A stretch of 53,866 nt of DNA from an uncultured Lachnospiraceae bacterium (GTDB lineage: Bacteria; Bacillota; Clostridia; Lachnospirales; Lachnospiraceae): positions 1 through 53,866 of the forward strand of contig CAJUTC010000020.1 in the NCBI GenBank assembly GCA_910589195.1, in the 5' to 3' direction. Each line of letters begins with the position of its first letter. Position 1 is the first letter of the stretch. Positions 40,678 through 48,909 of the stretch are shown in pieces. The notes below the pieces were generated by a model that saw nothing but the letters and a program-made list of their open reading frames with translations, had not been told where the DNA came from and did no database searches. The position numbers and the translations under genes were made by a program.

Positions 40678-42108
40678 TTAATACCGTTTTCCTTGATAGC
40701 CTTTGCTCTGTAACCCTCTGCTTTTTAACAACTGTTCCGTAGCGGCTCTGGCTGCCTGGATTGCCCGCTGCTTCTCTTTTTCTTCCTTCTCCCGGCGTTC
40801 CTTTTCTGATAACACTCCAGACTCAGTCCCTGACAGTTGCCCGTCAGCAGGTTTTGGCTGTTGTGGTGGTTGTGGTGTCTGTGGCATGTAGGTTGCTGCC
40901 GCTTCCTCTAATCCGTTGCCTTCCGCTTCCATTGCTTCTTCCAGTTTTGCTTTTTCTTCCGGCTGCTCAGTGGAAGGCCAGTCCGTTTCTTTCTCTTCTT
41001 CCAGTTCCGGCTCCGCCTTTTCTTCCGGCTGCTCAGTGGAAGGCCAGTCCGTTTCTTTCTCTTCTTCCGGTTCCGGCTCCGCCTTTTCTTCCGGCTGCTC
41101 AGTGGAAGGCCACCCCGTTTCCTTCTTTTCTGCAGGCTCCGGTTCTTCTTCCAAAATTTGGAACTCTTCCGGCGCACCCTCATTCCAATCAGCCTCCGGC
41201 TCCTCTGCCGCCTGGATCTTGGCCGGAATCTCCACCTCCGCTCCTTCTAGTCTTTCCCTTTCCTGTGGGTCGGTCTGCTGCTTTTCTTGTGAAGAGGTGG
41301 TCATCTTCTCCAGGACCTGGGCATATTGGGCCTTCAACTCTGTAATCTCATTATTCAGTTCTGCCGTTTCCCTGGCTGCCGTTTCCACCGCTTCCGCTGC
41401 GTACCTGGCGCTTTGCTCCGCCTTTTTCCTGGCTGCAATCTCTGTGGCGCATCTGGATTTTAGCTGGGCCGCCACCTCATTTAATTCCGCTGTTTCCAGA
41501 GCTGCTGCTTTTGCCTGTTCTTGTGCGTCCCTGGCAGTTGCCTCTGCCGCCTTCCTGGCGGCTGCTTCCTGGGCATGCTTTTCCCTTAATTCTTCATTTT
41601 CATGATTCAGCCGGTCCAATTCGTTTGCGGCTGCTTCCGCCGCTTCTTTAGCTGCCGCTTCCCCAATCTCCTGGATGGATGCCTCTGCGCTTTCCCTGGC
41701 TGCCGTTTCCGTTTCTTTCTGAGCTGTCAAAACAGCGATCTGCCTGTCCTTCTCCTGCAGCTCCTCTTCCATCTCCTGAACCCGGGACTGAACCTCCTCA
41801 AGCTTCATCTGGGCCTGGATCAGCTCATGCTTAATGCCATAAACATCCCGCTCATTATCTTCTTTCTGCTGTTTCAGCAAATCGGCGCTTTCCCTGGCCT
41901 TGAAATAATCATCTGCCATATTAATGGCCAACATTACCTGCTGATAATCTTCTTTCTGCTTTGCGTAACCCGGACGCTCCCGGAGCTCTCCCAGCTTATG
42001 ATTCACATATGTGGCAATCTGCTGAAGATAGCCGGAATCCTCTGGCCCACATAATGTATACACTTTTCCATTAATTAAAACTTCCGCGTCATTTTTTGTC
42101 GTACCCAC
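40678..42108 (-). CDS. zapA: ZapA-domain protein with long coiled coil and acidic tandem repeats
   Basis: 476 aa. Residues ~1-90 are ZapA (AEVLINGKVYTLCGPEDSGY, QQVMLAINMADDYFKA), which tethers FtsZ filaments. A normal ZapA is only ~90-140 aa. Here it continues as an Ala/Glu-rich coiled coil (~90-285) with repeated AARxxAE segments, then an acidic Pro/Glu region containing three copies of a 22-aa repeat (core TDWPSTEQPEEKAEPE), and ends in a basic tail (LLKSRGLQSKGYQGKRY). Expected at the division septum. The extension may be a spacer or a scaffold. Confidence 0.82.
   Translation of the reverse strand: MGTTKNDAEVLINGKVYTLCGPEDSGYLQQIATYVNHKLGELRERPGYAKQKEDYQQVMLAINMADDYFKARESADLLKQQKEDNERDVYGIKHELIQAQMKLEEVQSRVQEMEEELQEKDRQIAVLTAQKETETAARESAEASIQEIGEAAAKEAAEAAANELDRLNHENEELREKHAQEAAARKAAEATARDAQEQAKAAALETAELNEVAAQLKSRCATEIAARKKAEQSARYAAEAVETAARETAELNNEITELKAQYAQVLEKMTTSSQEKQQTDPQERERLEGAEVEIPAKIQAAEEPEADWNEGAPEEFQILEEEPEPAEKKETGWPSTEQPEEKAEPEPEEEKETDWPSTEQPEEKAEPELEEEKETDWPSTEQPEEKAKLEEAMEAEGNGLEEAAATYMPQTPQPPQQPKPADGQLSGTESGVLSEKERREKEEKEKQRAIQAARAATEQLLKSRGLQSKGYQGKRY
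40949..41146 (-). repeat. Three 66-bp tandem repeats inside the zapA-like gene
   Basis: Copies begin at 40949, 41015 and 41081, exactly 66 bp apart, so the reading frame is kept whatever the copy number. The first two are nearly identical; the third diverges at its end. Each encodes the 22-aa acidic unit containing WPSTEQPEEKA. Confidence 0.9.
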
Positions 42109-42149
42109 TGTTTTATCTCCCTATTCTGGAGTTTATTCCCTTTTTATCA

Positions 42150-42178
42150 AGTATAGCATATTTTTAACCAGATGAAAA
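42150..42178 (-). promoter_or_regulatory. Promoter of the zapA-like gene
   Basis: Minus strand: weak -35 TTTTCA (42178-42173), 17-bp spacer, -10 TATACT (42155-42150). The surrounding AT-rich gap (42109-42243) also holds an inverted repeat GATGAAAATT/AATTTTCATC (42171-42180, 42229-42238). Confidence 0.6.
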
Positions 42179-42243
42179 TTACAATATTATAAAATATCAA
42201 TAATTGAAAATGCCAATAATAAAATATCAATTTTCATCCTGCT

Positions 42244-43239
42244 TTAATTGATTTCCAGTCCCAGGTGCCGAAAAGCCAGCTCAGTAGCTACCCTTCCCCT
42301 GGGGGTACGATTAATCAACCCGTTCATCAGTAAGTATGGCTCATATACATCTTCCAACGTTCCCGCATCTTCCCCCAATGCTGCTGCCAGGGTATCCAGC
42401 CCCACTGGCCCTCCGGAAAATTTTTCAATCATAGCCAGGAGAATATTCCGGTCATTCTGATCCAGCCCCAATTTGTCCACATCCAGAATATCCAGGGCAA
42501 AATCCGCCACTTGCTTTGTAATCGAGCCGTCATATTTTACCTGTGCAAAATCCCTTACCCTCCTTAAAAGGCGGTTTGCCAGACGGGGCGTCCCTCTGGA
42601 ACGCTTGGCAAGCTCCATTGCCCCCTCCTCATCGATCTCTACATTTAAGACCTTGGCAGAACGGATGATAATGGTCTGCAACTCGTAGGGTGTATAAAAT
42701 TCCAGCCTCTGCACGACGCCGAACCGATCCCGCAAAGGCGCTGTTAAAAGCCCTGCCCTGGTAGTTGCTCCAACCAAAGTAAACTTAGGAAGTTCCAGGC
42801 GGATGGAGCGGGCCGAAGAATCCTTTCCCAGCATAATATCAATGGCATAGTCTTCCATAGCCGGATACAGGACTTCCTCCACCTGTCTGTTCAACCGATG
42901 AATCTCATCCACAAACAGCACATCGCCTTCTTTTAAATTATTTAAAATTGCCGCCATCTCCCCCGGCTTTTCGATAGCTGGGCCAGATGTTACTTTCATG
43001 TTCACCCCCATTTCATTTGCGATAATTCCGGAAAGGGTTGTTTTCCCCAGACCTGGCGGCCCATAAAACAGCACGTGATCCAAAGATTCCCCTCTGGACT
43101 TTGCCGCGTCAATATAAATCTTTAAATTTGTTTTGATTTTTTCCTGTCCAATGTAATCCTTTAGCAACTGGGGCCGGAGGCTGCCCTCCAGCTTCTGCTC
43201 CTCAGGAATTACATCTGTAGTAATAATCCGTTGCTCCAT
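42244..43239 (-). CDS. ruvB: Holliday junction branch-migration ATPase RuvB
   Basis: 331 aa. Walker A GPPGLGKTT (~60-68), Walker B VLFVDEIHRLNR, sensor TLVGATTRAGLLTAPLRDRF, and the C-terminal winged helix ending LINRTPRGRVATELAFRHLG are standard RuvB. Works as hexamers with RuvA at four-way junctions. Follows ruvA by 48 bp; no ruvC gene is beside it, as is common in Firmicutes. Confidence 0.97.
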   Translation of the reverse strand: MEQRIITTDVIPEEQKLEGSLRPQLLKDYIGQEKIKTNLKIYIDAAKSRGESLDHVLFYGPPGLGKTTLSGIIANEMGVNMKVTSGPAIEKPGEMAAILNNLKEGDVLFVDEIHRLNRQVEEVLYPAMEDYAIDIMLGKDSSARSIRLELPKFTLVGATTRAGLLTAPLRDRFGVVQRLEFYTPYELQTIIIRSAKVLNVEIDEEGAMELAKRSRGTPRLANRLLRRVRDFAQVKYDGSITKQVADFALDILDVDKLGLDQNDRNILLAMIEKFSGGPVGLDTLAAALGEDAGTLEDVYEPYLLMNGLINRTPRGRVATELAFRHLGLEIN

Positions 43240-43287
43240 ATCTATTCCTGTCCCCTGCCCGTTTCCCGGTTTTGGTTTTTCAAATTC

Positions 43288-43914
43288 TTATAAATATTTT
43301 AACGATTCTTTTAATACTGCCTCTGTGGTCATATTTTCCGTAAGTTCCACCTTTTTTACCGCTTTTGTCGCTTCCATATTAGAATATCCCAATGCGATCA
43401 ATGCCAAAACCGCCTCGCGGGCCGCCCCAAAAAGATCATTAGCAGCGGTCTGTTTTCCAAAGCCTTCTATTTCGCCTCCAGCAGACGCAAGCCAGCTTTC
43501 CGTTGCCTGCTCCATGGTAATCTTATCCTTTAAATCCAAAATCACCCTTTGAGCCGTTTTCATACCGATCCCGGGCGCTCTGGATATGGCCTTCGCATCC
43601 CCGGAAATCACAGCCATACGCAGATCATCCGGCCCCAATACCGATAAAATTCCCAATGCCACCTTAGGGCCTACTCCATTTACGCTTAAAAGCTGACGGA
43701 ACATAACCTTATCCTGCCGGTTTAAAAATCCATATAAGCTCATGCCCTCTTCCCGAACCTGGAAATATGTATATACTTTTACCTCTTCTCCTATCGGCGG
43801 AAGTTTAGCAAAAACCGAAACCGGAACCCGAATTTCCAGACCAATCCCTCCGGTTTCTACAACAATGCTGTCTTCCTCTATCTGAATCAAAGGCCCTCTT
43901 ACAAATGAAATCAT
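43288..43914 (-). CDS. ruvA: Holliday junction DNA helicase subunit RuvA
   Basis: 208 aa from ATG 43914, with AAGGCGG seven bases upstream and the family start MISFVRGPL; the frame is open to 44022 but the extra 36 residues are not RuvA. OB-fold domain (1-65), helix-hairpin-helix pair (LLSVNGVGPKVALGIL, ISRAPGIGMKTAQRV) and the C-terminal domain III that contacts RuvB (VLALIALGYSNMEATKAV). Confidence 0.96.
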   Translation of the reverse strand: MISFVRGPLIQIEEDSIVVETGGIGLEIRVPVSVFAKLPPIGEEVKVYTYFQVREEGMSLYGFLNRQDKVMFRQLLSVNGVGPKVALGILSVLGPDDLRMAVISGDAKAISRAPGIGMKTAQRVILDLKDKITMEQATESWLASAGGEIEGFGKQTAANDLFGAAREAVLALIALGYSNMEATKAVKKVELTENMTTEAVLKESLKYL

Positions 43915-44281
43915 ATGATAACCGCCTTCCCTTATTCTGTCACTCATCATAGCATAGACAAAAGCCCCATGCAAGTCCAAACCGAACAAATATTCGTTAA
44001 TTCTCATATTCCGGCGGGGCATGAGGATTTACTTTGAAAGTTCAGCGCCGAATAGGCAATCCAAGTTCAGGGATGCCAAATGCGCCCGCCAGACTTTCAT
44101 GATTGGTGGAGCGTCCGCAGCCGGACGCATGAAGGTTACTTGGCAGCACACTAGAGCGTGATTGACGGAACCTGCTATTTTTACTATACTATAGAAAACG
44201 TCATACATGTTTTCTTTTTCATCATTCCAGAGTCAATTTTATTTGAAAACATGTTAAAAAATCCCGAACGGAGGCTTCCTC
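43915..44281. other. Intergenic with stem-loop between ruvA and the exonuclease gene
   Basis: 367 bp. It contains a 7-bp stem GCGTCCG (44111-44117) / CGGACGC (44122-44128) with a 4-nt loop, and flanking TTCAT/ATGAA that could extend it on the outside, and the promoter at 44162-44190. The ruvA promoter must also be here but was not pinned down. Confidence 0.5.
44162..44190 (+). promoter_or_regulatory. Promoter of the RNase H-like exonuclease gene
   Basis: -35 TTGACG at 44162-44167, 17-bp spacer, -10 TATACT at 44185-44190. Confidence 0.7.
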
Positions 44282-45370
44282 ATGATAACCATTCAATCCC
44301 CCATAGGCTTTCCCCAATCTTATCCCTTTGATCGTCTGGGCACCTATGAAAGCCTGCTTTTTTTTGACATTGAAACCACCGGCTTTTCCGCGGATACCAG
44401 CCAGGTTTACCTGATCGGCTGCATTTTTTATGATCATAGCGCTGCCGGCTGGAACCTGGTTCAATGGTTTTCTGATACCCCAGAGTCTGAAATCGATTTA
44501 CTAACCACCTTTTTTAAATTTTCTTCCCACTATCAAACCTTAATCCACTTTAATGGCGATTCCTTCGATATCCCATTTCTGTTAAAACGCTGCCGCATCT
44601 ATGGTCTTCCCTGGCATAGCATCCAGCCAGACAGCCTGGATATTTACCGGAAAATCCGCCCCTACAAATCCCTATTGGGATTAAGCTCCATAAAGCAGAA
44701 ATCCATCGAAGAATTTTTAAAAATCCACCGTACCGATACCGCCTCAGGCGGGCAGCTTATTTCCGTATACGAAACGTATTTGCTGACCAAATCCCCTGGT
44801 TTATATCGTCTTTTGCTTCTGCACAATACAGACGATTTAACAGGTTTATTCCAAATTCTTCCTATCCTCAACTACCCGGATTTGTTTGACCGGGAGCTTT
44901 TCCTGACAAACCAAAAAATCATCCAGCCCGGCCAGGAAGAATCGCCTTTGTTAGAACTGGTTTATGAAAGCCCCTGCACCCTTCCGGTTCCCTTCAAAAT
45001 ACTAGGAACCGTCCCTCACTCCCAAATCCTGGGGAAGGGCTGTAATATTTTCTGCCAGATCCCTCTTTTTAACGGGGAATTAAAATACTTTTATCCGAAT
45101 TATAATGATTATTATTATCTTCCCATTGAAGATACCGCAATCCATAAAAGTGTGGGAACTTATGTATCTGGAAAAGCCCGAAAAAAAGCCACAGCCAAAA
45201 CTTGTTATACCAAAAAATCCGGTCTGTTTCTGCCCCTAAAAGACTCCCTAAGCCATCCTGTTTTCCGTGAAGAATATAACAGCAAAACATGCTATCTCCT
45301 TTATGATAGTACGCTGCTGCTTGATCCCAAACTTGCCAACGCCCTTTTACGCCACCTTATTTTCGGATAA
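44282..45370 (+). CDS. YprB-like RNase H-fold exonuclease domain protein
   Basis: 362 aa. LLFFDIETTGFSADTSQVYL (~residues 24-43) carries the D-x-E of a DnaQ-like 3'-5' exonuclease, and LIHFNGDSFDIPFLLKRC the second Asp. The later segment DLTGLFQIL follows a HNTDD, in keeping with the fifth motif. This is the ribonuclease H-like superfamily known as YprB in B. subtilis; role in nucleic acid processing, target unknown. GGAGG seven bases before ATG. Ends one base before the convergent DUF5662 gene. Confidence 0.85.
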   Translation: MITIQSPIGFPQSYPFDRLGTYESLLFFDIETTGFSADTSQVYLIGCIFYDHSAAGWNLVQWFSDTPESEIDLLTTFFKFSSHYQTLIHFNGDSFDIPFLLKRCRIYGLPWHSIQPDSLDIYRKIRPYKSLLGLSSIKQKSIEEFLKIHRTDTASGGQLISVYETYLLTKSPGLYRLLLLHNTDDLTGLFQILPILNYPDLFDRELFLTNQKIIQPGQEESPLLELVYESPCTLPVPFKILGTVPHSQILGKGCNIFCQIPLFNGELKYFYPNYNDYYYLPIEDTAIHKSVGTYVSGKARKKATAKTCYTKKSGLFLPLKDSLSHPVFREEYNSKTCYLLYDSTLLLDPKLANALLRHLIFG

Positions 45371-45922
45371 TTAATACCGTCCTTTCCTTAGAAGCTTTCG
45401 AATATACCGAAAGGTTTTCTCCTCTCCTTCATCCCGCAACATTAACAGCAATTTTTCTAAAAGCACTCTGGTTTCGGGATGAATCACTGGCATAACATAA
45501 GGACGGGTATATTCATAGTATTCCCAGGCCGCGCCGCTGGTATATTGTTCTCCCCGGTATACTTTACAAGCGGCAATCCGGTCACATACCATTTCAATAA
45601 CATACCTTAAGGGCATTTTATTTCCAACCAGGCCTTTTGAACGGTCACTTGAAAAATCGATCCAATATTCAAAATGATGTTTGTTCCTTCCCTTGTGATG
45701 CAGCCAGGCTGCCGAATAACCGATCCGTTCCCTTTCCGCTGCATTTGGACTTCTGGTTCCCTGGTAATATTTTACTCCTGTCCAGAATTCTGATAAACTG
45801 TATTTCGACAAATCATGGAGTAATCCTTGCCTGTATAATCCCAGTTTAAAGCACTCTTTCATCACCAAAATTTTATGCTGTGTTATAGTGCGAAAATGTT
45901 TTCCAATATTTTCAATTTTCAT
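45371..45922 (-). CDS. DUF5662 family protein
   Basis: 183 aa. GLLHDLSKYSLSEFWTGVKY and WLHHKGRNKHHFEYW give a histidine/aspartate set resembling an HD-type metal site, followed by PLRYVIEMVCDRIAACKVY. The family is of unknown function and frequent in Clostridia. Convergent with the exonuclease gene with no spacer. Its promoter has a TATACT -10 at 45960-45965 and TTGAAC at 45984-45989 (18-bp spacer). Confidence 0.8.
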   Translation of the reverse strand: MKIENIGKHFRTITQHKILVMKECFKLGLYRQGLLHDLSKYSLSEFWTGVKYYQGTRSPNAAERERIGYSAAWLHHKGRNKHHFEYWIDFSSDRSKGLVGNKMPLRYVIEMVCDRIAACKVYRGEQYTSGAAWEYYEYTRPYVMPVIHPETRVLLEKLLLMLRDEGEEKTFRYIRKLLRKGRY

Positions 45923-45959
45923 ATTAAAACCTTCTTTATTTTTCTTTCATTAATCAATA

Positions 45960-45989
45960 AGTATAGCATATGAAAACCTTGCTGTTCAA
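45960..45989 (-). promoter_or_regulatory. Promoter of the DUF5662 gene
   Basis: Minus strand: -35 TTGAAC (45989-45984), 18-bp spacer, -10 TATACT (45965-45960). Confidence 0.6.
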
Positions 45990-46055
45990 TCTCTTTTTTT
46001 CCGGCAAAAAAATAATTTAAAAAATGTTTTTTTTAGGATATTTCGTCAAAATGAT

Positions 46056-46084
46056 TTGACTTACCAGGAAAACTATGGTATTCT
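46056..46084 (+). promoter_or_regulatory. Promoter of the cold-shock gene
   Basis: -35 TTGACT at 46056-46061, 17-bp spacer, -10 TATTCT at 46079-46084. The resulting leader is about 65 nt and includes an interrupted inverted pair GCGTTCGCAACGTTGC, which could be a cold-responsive structure. Confidence 0.7.
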
Positions 46085-46153
46085 AAGGTAAGTTGTGATG
46101 CGTTCGCAACGTTGCATATATTTTATTTTTTTTATATCTTTTGGAGGTATTAT

Positions 46154-46351
46154 ATGAAAGGTACAGTTAAGTGGTTTAACAACCAAAAAGGCTACGGATT
46201 TATTTCCGACGAACAGGGGAACGATGTATTCGTTCACTACTCTGGATTAAACATGGAGGGCTTTAAGTCTTTAGATGAAGGCGCTCAGGTTGAATTCGAC
46301 GTAGTTAACGGAGCAAAAGGACCTCAGGCAACCAACGTTACTAAATTATAA
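46154..46351 (+). CDS. cspA: Cold-shock protein (CspA family)
   Basis: 65 aa from ATG 46154 with GGAGG seven bases upstream; the frame is open from 46112 but the added residues are leader. Complete cold-shock domain: MKGTVKWFNNQKGYGFI with RNP1 KGYGFI and RNP2 VFVHY, ending GPQATNVTKL. Binds single-stranded RNA/DNA as a chaperone. Confidence 0.96.
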   Translation: MKGTVKWFNNQKGYGFISDEQGNDVFVHYSGLNMEGFKSLDEGAQVEFDVVNGAKGPQATNVTKL

Positions 46352-46444
46352 TCATCCGAATACAGTGTACCTTTTTCAATATATATCAGGCATCTGTGAT
46401 AATTAGTTGAAGTAAGATATATTTGTTAGTTATGATTACAAATA

Positions 46445-46476
46445 AGAGCCATCTTAGAACTGAGATGGCTCTTTTT
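46445..46476. terminator. Terminator between cspA and hslO
   Basis: AGAGCCATCT (46445-46454) pairs with AGATGGCTCT (46463-46472) followed by TTTT; the minus strand also ends T-rich (CTTATTT). Serves the convergent cspA and hslO genes. Confidence 0.88.
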
Positions 46477-46498
46477 GTATTCCTTTTCTGTCCCCGAT

Positions 46499-47380
46499 TT
46501 ACCGGACTGCCTTTCTAAAAATTTCCTTCAATTCATTTACAGAAAATTGGTAATTTTGATTGCAGAAATGGCAATTCACATCAATCGGTTTTCCGTCCTG
46601 GATCATCTCCTGTATTTCCTTTTTTCCAACGCTAATCAGCGCTTTTTCTACCCTTTTTTTGGTACAATTACAGTAAAATCTGGCAGGAATTTTATCATTA
46701 ATTTCCAATCCAAATTCTCCTAATATATATTCCAAAATCATTTCCGGCGTATTGCCCACATCTAATAAGGTAGTAATGGAGGTAATTTCCCCAAGTTTTT
46801 CCTCTAATCTTCCAATCAAGCTCTCAGAAGCTCCCGGCATCATCTGTAGGATAAATCCACCTGCCTGACGCACCGTATTTTCCTTATTCATCAGAACTCC
46901 TAATGCCACCGAAGAAGGAGTCTGTTCCGAGGTTGCAAAATAATAGGTTAAATCTTCTGCGATTTCACCAGTTACCAATATGGTCTGACCGATATAAGGT
47001 TCCTTTAGGCCAATATCTTTGATCACACTTAATACGCCTACCCCTAACGCGCCTCCTACATCCAGTTTCCCTTTATCATTGGGCGGCAACATAACAGAAG
47101 GGTGAAACACATACCCTTTTACATCCCCTTTTGCATCTGCTGTTACCGTCAAACCCTTTATGGGCCCATCTCCCTGTATTTTTATAGTAAGAAGATCCGA
47201 TTCTCCCTTCATCATAATTCCCATCATTGCGGCTGCACTCATCAGCCGCCCTAGCGCCGCGGTAGCAACCGGGCTGGTATTATGGGCGGCTCTGGCTTTT
47301 TCCACCATATCTCTTGTAGTTGCCGCAAAGGCACGGATCTGCCCCTTTGCGGCTGTTGCTCGTATAATATAATCTGCCAT
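46499..47380 (-). CDS. hslO: Redox-regulated chaperone Hsp33
   Basis: 293 aa, family length. N-terminal ATAAKGQIRAFAATTRD and SAAAMMGIMMKGESD, and the C-terminal zinc site CNC...CHFC (RFYCNCTKKR, NCHFCNQNY), which forms disulfides and unfolds under oxidation to switch on the holdase. AGGA upstream of ATG 47380. Confidence 0.95.
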   Translation of the reverse strand: MADYIIRATAAKGQIRAFAATTRDMVEKARAAHNTSPVATAALGRLMSAAAMMGIMMKGESDLLTIKIQGDGPIKGLTVTADAKGDVKGYVFHPSVMLPPNDKGKLDVGGALGVGVLSVIKDIGLKEPYIGQTILVTGEIAEDLTYYFATSEQTPSSVALGVLMNKENTVRQAGGFILQMMPGASESLIGRLEEKLGEITSITTLLDVGNTPEMILEYILGEFGLEINDKIPARFYCNCTKKRVEKALISVGKKEIQEMIQDGKPIDVNCHFCNQNYQFSVNELKEIFRKAVR

Positions 47381-47429
47381 ATGGAATTCCTGCTCTCTTT
47401 CACAATTTTCCCATTACATCTATTTCGTT

Positions 47430-48221
47430 TTAGTTTCCTCTTTTTCCCTTTTCCTGGGCAATCACCGTAACCCGCTGGCTGTCTGGCTTTGGCTGTTCTT
47501 TTGTAAAGGCCTCATAACAGCCCAATAGTTCCATCCCGGACTCTTTTAAGGCTGAAAAAACCTCCTCCAGCAAAAAAGCCTTCTGATAATGAATTTCCTG
47601 ATATTTCCAGTAACGCTGCCCTGTGGGATATGCTTCTTTAGAAGCGGTTTCTTTATCTGGAATAAACAAAGCCAATTCATATTCATTTACACGGCTCTCT
47701 TCATCAAAATAATTATCCCAAATAAAGCTTCCCTCCAGACGGTTTTCCGCAATGGTTTTGTCTGCCAGCACAACCCGGTATTTATACTCTGTGTTTAAAT
47801 CAAAAATCAGGATTCCGCCAGGATCCAGATAATTATTAACCAGGCGGAATGTTTTAACCAACGCCTCATAATCGGGTAGGTAATTGAAGGAATCACAGAC
47901 GCTGATTACGGCCCTTACGGTGCCATACAGTTCGAATTCCCGCATATCCTGCAGCAAATACAAAATATCCAGGTTGGAAGCCTGCCGTTTTTCCATGGCA
48001 ATTTCCAGCATCTCCATGGAATTGTCTACACCGATCATATCGTAGCCTTCCCTGGCCAAAAGCTCTGTCATGGAACCTGTCCCGCATCCTAAATCCAAAA
48101 GCAGGCCGTTGCTGATTTTGTATTGGGCAAGCACTCCTGTCAGATAACGGCACCATTCCTTATAAGGGATATTATCCATAAACATATCGTAAACCCTGGC
48201 AAAACTGGTATATGCTTCCAT
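47430..48221 (-). CDS. Class I SAM-dependent methyltransferase
   Basis: 263 aa from ATG 48221 (AGGAGGTG six bases upstream); the frame extends to 48305 but crosses a terminator. N-terminus MEAYTSFARVYDMFMDNIPY, SAM motif LLLDLGCGTGSMTELLA, post-I acidic residue MIGVDNS, and VISVCDSFNYL. Substrate unknown; the family includes ubiquinone/menaquinone-type and small-molecule methyltransferases. Confidence 0.85.
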   Translation of the reverse strand: MEAYTSFARVYDMFMDNIPYKEWCRYLTGVLAQYKISNGLLLDLGCGTGSMTELLAREGYDMIGVDNSMEMLEIAMEKRQASNLDILYLLQDMREFELYGTVRAVISVCDSFNYLPDYEALVKTFRLVNNYLDPGGILIFDLNTEYKYRVVLADKTIAENRLEGSFIWDNYFDEESRVNEYELALFIPDKETASKEAYPTGQRYWKYQEIHYQKAFLLEEVFSALKESGMELLGCYEAFTKEQPKPDSQRVTVIAQEKGKRGN

Positions 48222-48274
48222 ATTCCACCTCCTTTCGGCGCTTGAAGCTAGCCGGGCGATTTTCCCAATGATAG

Positions 48275-48312
48275 GAAAAAGCCGTCGGCTGTATCCACAG
48301 CACAACGACTTT
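48275..48312 (-). terminator. Terminator after the SEC-C gene
   Basis: Minus strand: AAGTCGT and GCTG arms pair with CAGC and ACGGCTT, followed by TTTTTCC. It lies just beyond the stop at 48321 and so separates the SEC-C gene from the methyltransferase. Confidence 0.75.
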
Positions 48313-48320
48313 TCTTGGCT

Positions 48321-48830
48321 TTAAGCGTTCTTACCGCAGCACTTTTTATATTTTTTGCCGCTTCCGCAGGGACACGGATCATTCCGTCCTACCTTTTTCG
48401 GTTTACGGACGGTGCCGGATGCTTTCTGCTCTTTATAAAGCTCCTTCCTGCGTTCCTCTGTTAATATGCTGTCCCACTGAGGCAGTTCATACAGCCAGTT
48501 GGCCTTTGCCTCCACCATATTATAATACAGCTTCTCCGGATCAATCTCAATCCGTACCTGGGTATCTTCCTCCATGGTGTCAATGGGGTTTTCGTACCCT
48601 TTTAAGCTTTCGTTAATACCATCTAAAAAGCCGGTCATGATCAGTACTTCTGTCTGATATTTTTCCGCCAGCTCCTTAACGGTTCCGCTTATTACCTGAG
48701 TAGGGTCGGATAAAATCTGCTCATAGATACCCTTCTCAATGGTAAAATATCCGGTCCACAGATTTTCTCTCTCTTTATCATTAAGACCCTCGCCATATGC
48801 CAAATCTCTCCAAGTCTGCAAAATCGCCAT
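48321..48830 (-). CDS. SEC-C motif protein
   Basis: 169 aa. Ends with the SEC-C zinc-binding motif GRNDPCPCGSGKKYKKCCG, as at the C-terminus of SecA. The N-terminal ~130 residues (DLAYGEGLNDKERENLWTGY) are a helical region found in Clostridia SEC-C proteins of unknown function. Possible link to ribosomes or protein export is inference only. Confidence 0.85.
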   Translation of the reverse strand: MAILQTWRDLAYGEGLNDKERENLWTGYFTIEKGIYEQILSDPTQVISGTVKELAEKYQTEVLIMTGFLDGINESLKGYENPIDTMEEDTQVRIEIDPEKLYYNMVEAKANWLYELPQWDSILTEERRKELYKEQKASGTVRKPKKVGRNDPCPCGSGKKYKKCCGKNA

Positions 48831-48909
48831 CTTAAATCCATCCTTTATCTTTCATATTCTTATCCGGCACGCTTGTCCGGTAGCTTCCAAATGATTATAT
48901 ACCAAAACC

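Noticed and set aside
40761..41605. Long plus-strand open frames (194 and 229 aa) opposite the zapA-like gene
   Set aside because: They are antisense shadows of the repetitive, Glu-rich coding strand: low-complexity Ser/Phe or Pro/Leu runs, no ribosome site, no domain.
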